A stretch of 6,508 nt of DNA from an uncultured Flavobacteriales bacterium (GTDB lineage Bacteria > Bacteroidota > Bacteroidia > Flavobacteriales_D > Parvicellaceae): contig CALKFX010000038.1 of NCBI GenBank assembly GCA_938084875.1, positions 1 through 6,508 of the forward strand, given 5' to 3'. The notes below the pieces were generated by a model that worked only from the letters and a program-made list of their open reading frames with translations, was not told where the DNA came from and made no database searches. Positions 6,174 through 6,508 of this stretch are shown in pieces (positions within the stretch are counted from its first letter, which is position 1; the number at the start of each line of letters is the position of its first letter). The translations under genes and the position numbers were made by a program.

Positions 6174-6508
6174 ATGAATATAATAAATGAAAAAATAAGT
6201 CTTCCAAATGGAAAAGAGATTTCCATAGAAACAGGAAAGTTGGCCAAACAAGCTGACGGTTCTGTAGTGGTAAGAATGGGAGATACAATGATATTAGCAA
6301 CAGCTGTTGCTAATGTAGATGTAAGAGATGGTGTAGATTTTATGCCGCTTACAGTAGACTACAGAGAGAAATTTGCATCAACAGGTAAATTCCCAGGTGG
6401 GTTTCTAAAACGAGAAGCTAGACCATCTGACGAAGAAATATTAACTATGAGGTTAGTGGATAGAGCTTTAAGACCACTTTTCCCAGATGACTACCATGCT
6501 GAAACTCA
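6174..6508 (+). CDS. pnp: Polynucleotide phosphorylase, N-terminal part (cut by window end)
   Basis: The first 111 residues of a protein usually of about 700 are present; the frame is open to the last base of the window. The full enzyme is a trimeric 3'-5' exoribonuclease that degrades RNA by phosphorolysis, releasing nucleoside diphosphates, and takes part in mRNA turnover. What is visible is the start of the first RNase PH-like domain: IETGKLAKQADGSVVVRMGD (18-37), TMILATAV (38-45), FMPLTVDYREKFASTGKFPG (56-75) and GFLKREARPSDEEILTMRL (76-94), followed by VDRALRPLFPDDYHAE (95-110). These match the conserved substrate-side loops of the family. The catalytic second RNase PH domain and the KH and S1 domains lie outside the window. 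The ATG is chosen because conservation begins straight after it and the preceding bases (AAATTAAAATAGAAAA) are the A-rich leader typical of the phylum. It lies 77 bases after rpsO, behind a hairpin with a T-run. Confidence 0.96.
   Translation, partial: MNIINEKISLPNGKEISIETGKLAKQADGSVVVRMGDTMILATAVANVDVRDGVDFMPLTVDYREKFASTGKFPGGFLKREARPSDEEILTMRLVDRALRPLFPDDYHAET

Noticed and set aside
6034..6300. Open frame of 88 codons on the minus strand
   Set aside because: It is antisense to the end of rpsO, the hairpin and the start of pnp, both clear genes; its product is Leu/Phe-rich with no family character.

Overview
This is AT-rich chromosomal DNA from a member of the Bacteroidota, probably a Flavobacteriia-like lineage. 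Three things suggest this: start codons lack Shine-Dalgarno sequences and several are preceded by A-rich leaders; elements of the Bacteroidota -7 type (TAnnTTTG) lie in front of genes; and the protein sequences (rpsO, pnp, pcm, Gfo/Idh/MocA oxidoreductase) look like that phylum. No mobile element, tRNA, rRNA or CRISPR array was seen. Gene density is high, and the longest gap is the 134-base divergent region at 4228-4361.

Left part (19-4227, minus strand): four tightly packed genes that read as one candidate operon. In transcription order they are a Gfo/Idh/MocA-family NAD(P)-dependent oxidoreductase, an uncharacterised predicted lipoprotein, a WbaP/exopolysaccharide-type polyprenyl-phosphate sugar-1-phosphate transferase, and an NAD-dependent 3-hydroxybutyryl-CoA dehydrogenase. 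The lipoprotein stop and the transferase start overlap as ATGA. A plausible theme for the first three is surface glycan assembly: sugar modification, an envelope lipoprotein, and transfer of the first sugar onto the lipid carrier. The fourth gene is a central acyl-CoA enzyme and may only share the transcript.

Middle (4362-5744, plus strand): divergent from that cluster are pcm (protein-L-isoaspartate O-methyltransferase) and a secreted protein that looks like a small outer-membrane beta-barrel. An AT-rich inverted repeat spans the stop codon of the latter.

Right part (5745-6508, plus strand): the conserved rpsO-pnp pair (ribosomal protein S15, then polynucleotide phosphorylase, cut off by the window end). 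rpsO has a perfect -7 element upstream. The 77-base gap between the two genes holds an 11-bp hairpin followed by six T residues. Its three G-U pairs make it well formed only in the plus-strand transcript, which suggests an attenuator or mRNA-processing element controlling pnp.

Most of the window is ordinary housekeeping sequence. The points worth a second look are the lipoprotein of unknown function coupled to the sugar transferase, the rpsO-pnp hairpin, and a -7 element so close to the oxidoreductase start that its mRNA may be leaderless. I see no evidence for a wholly new system.
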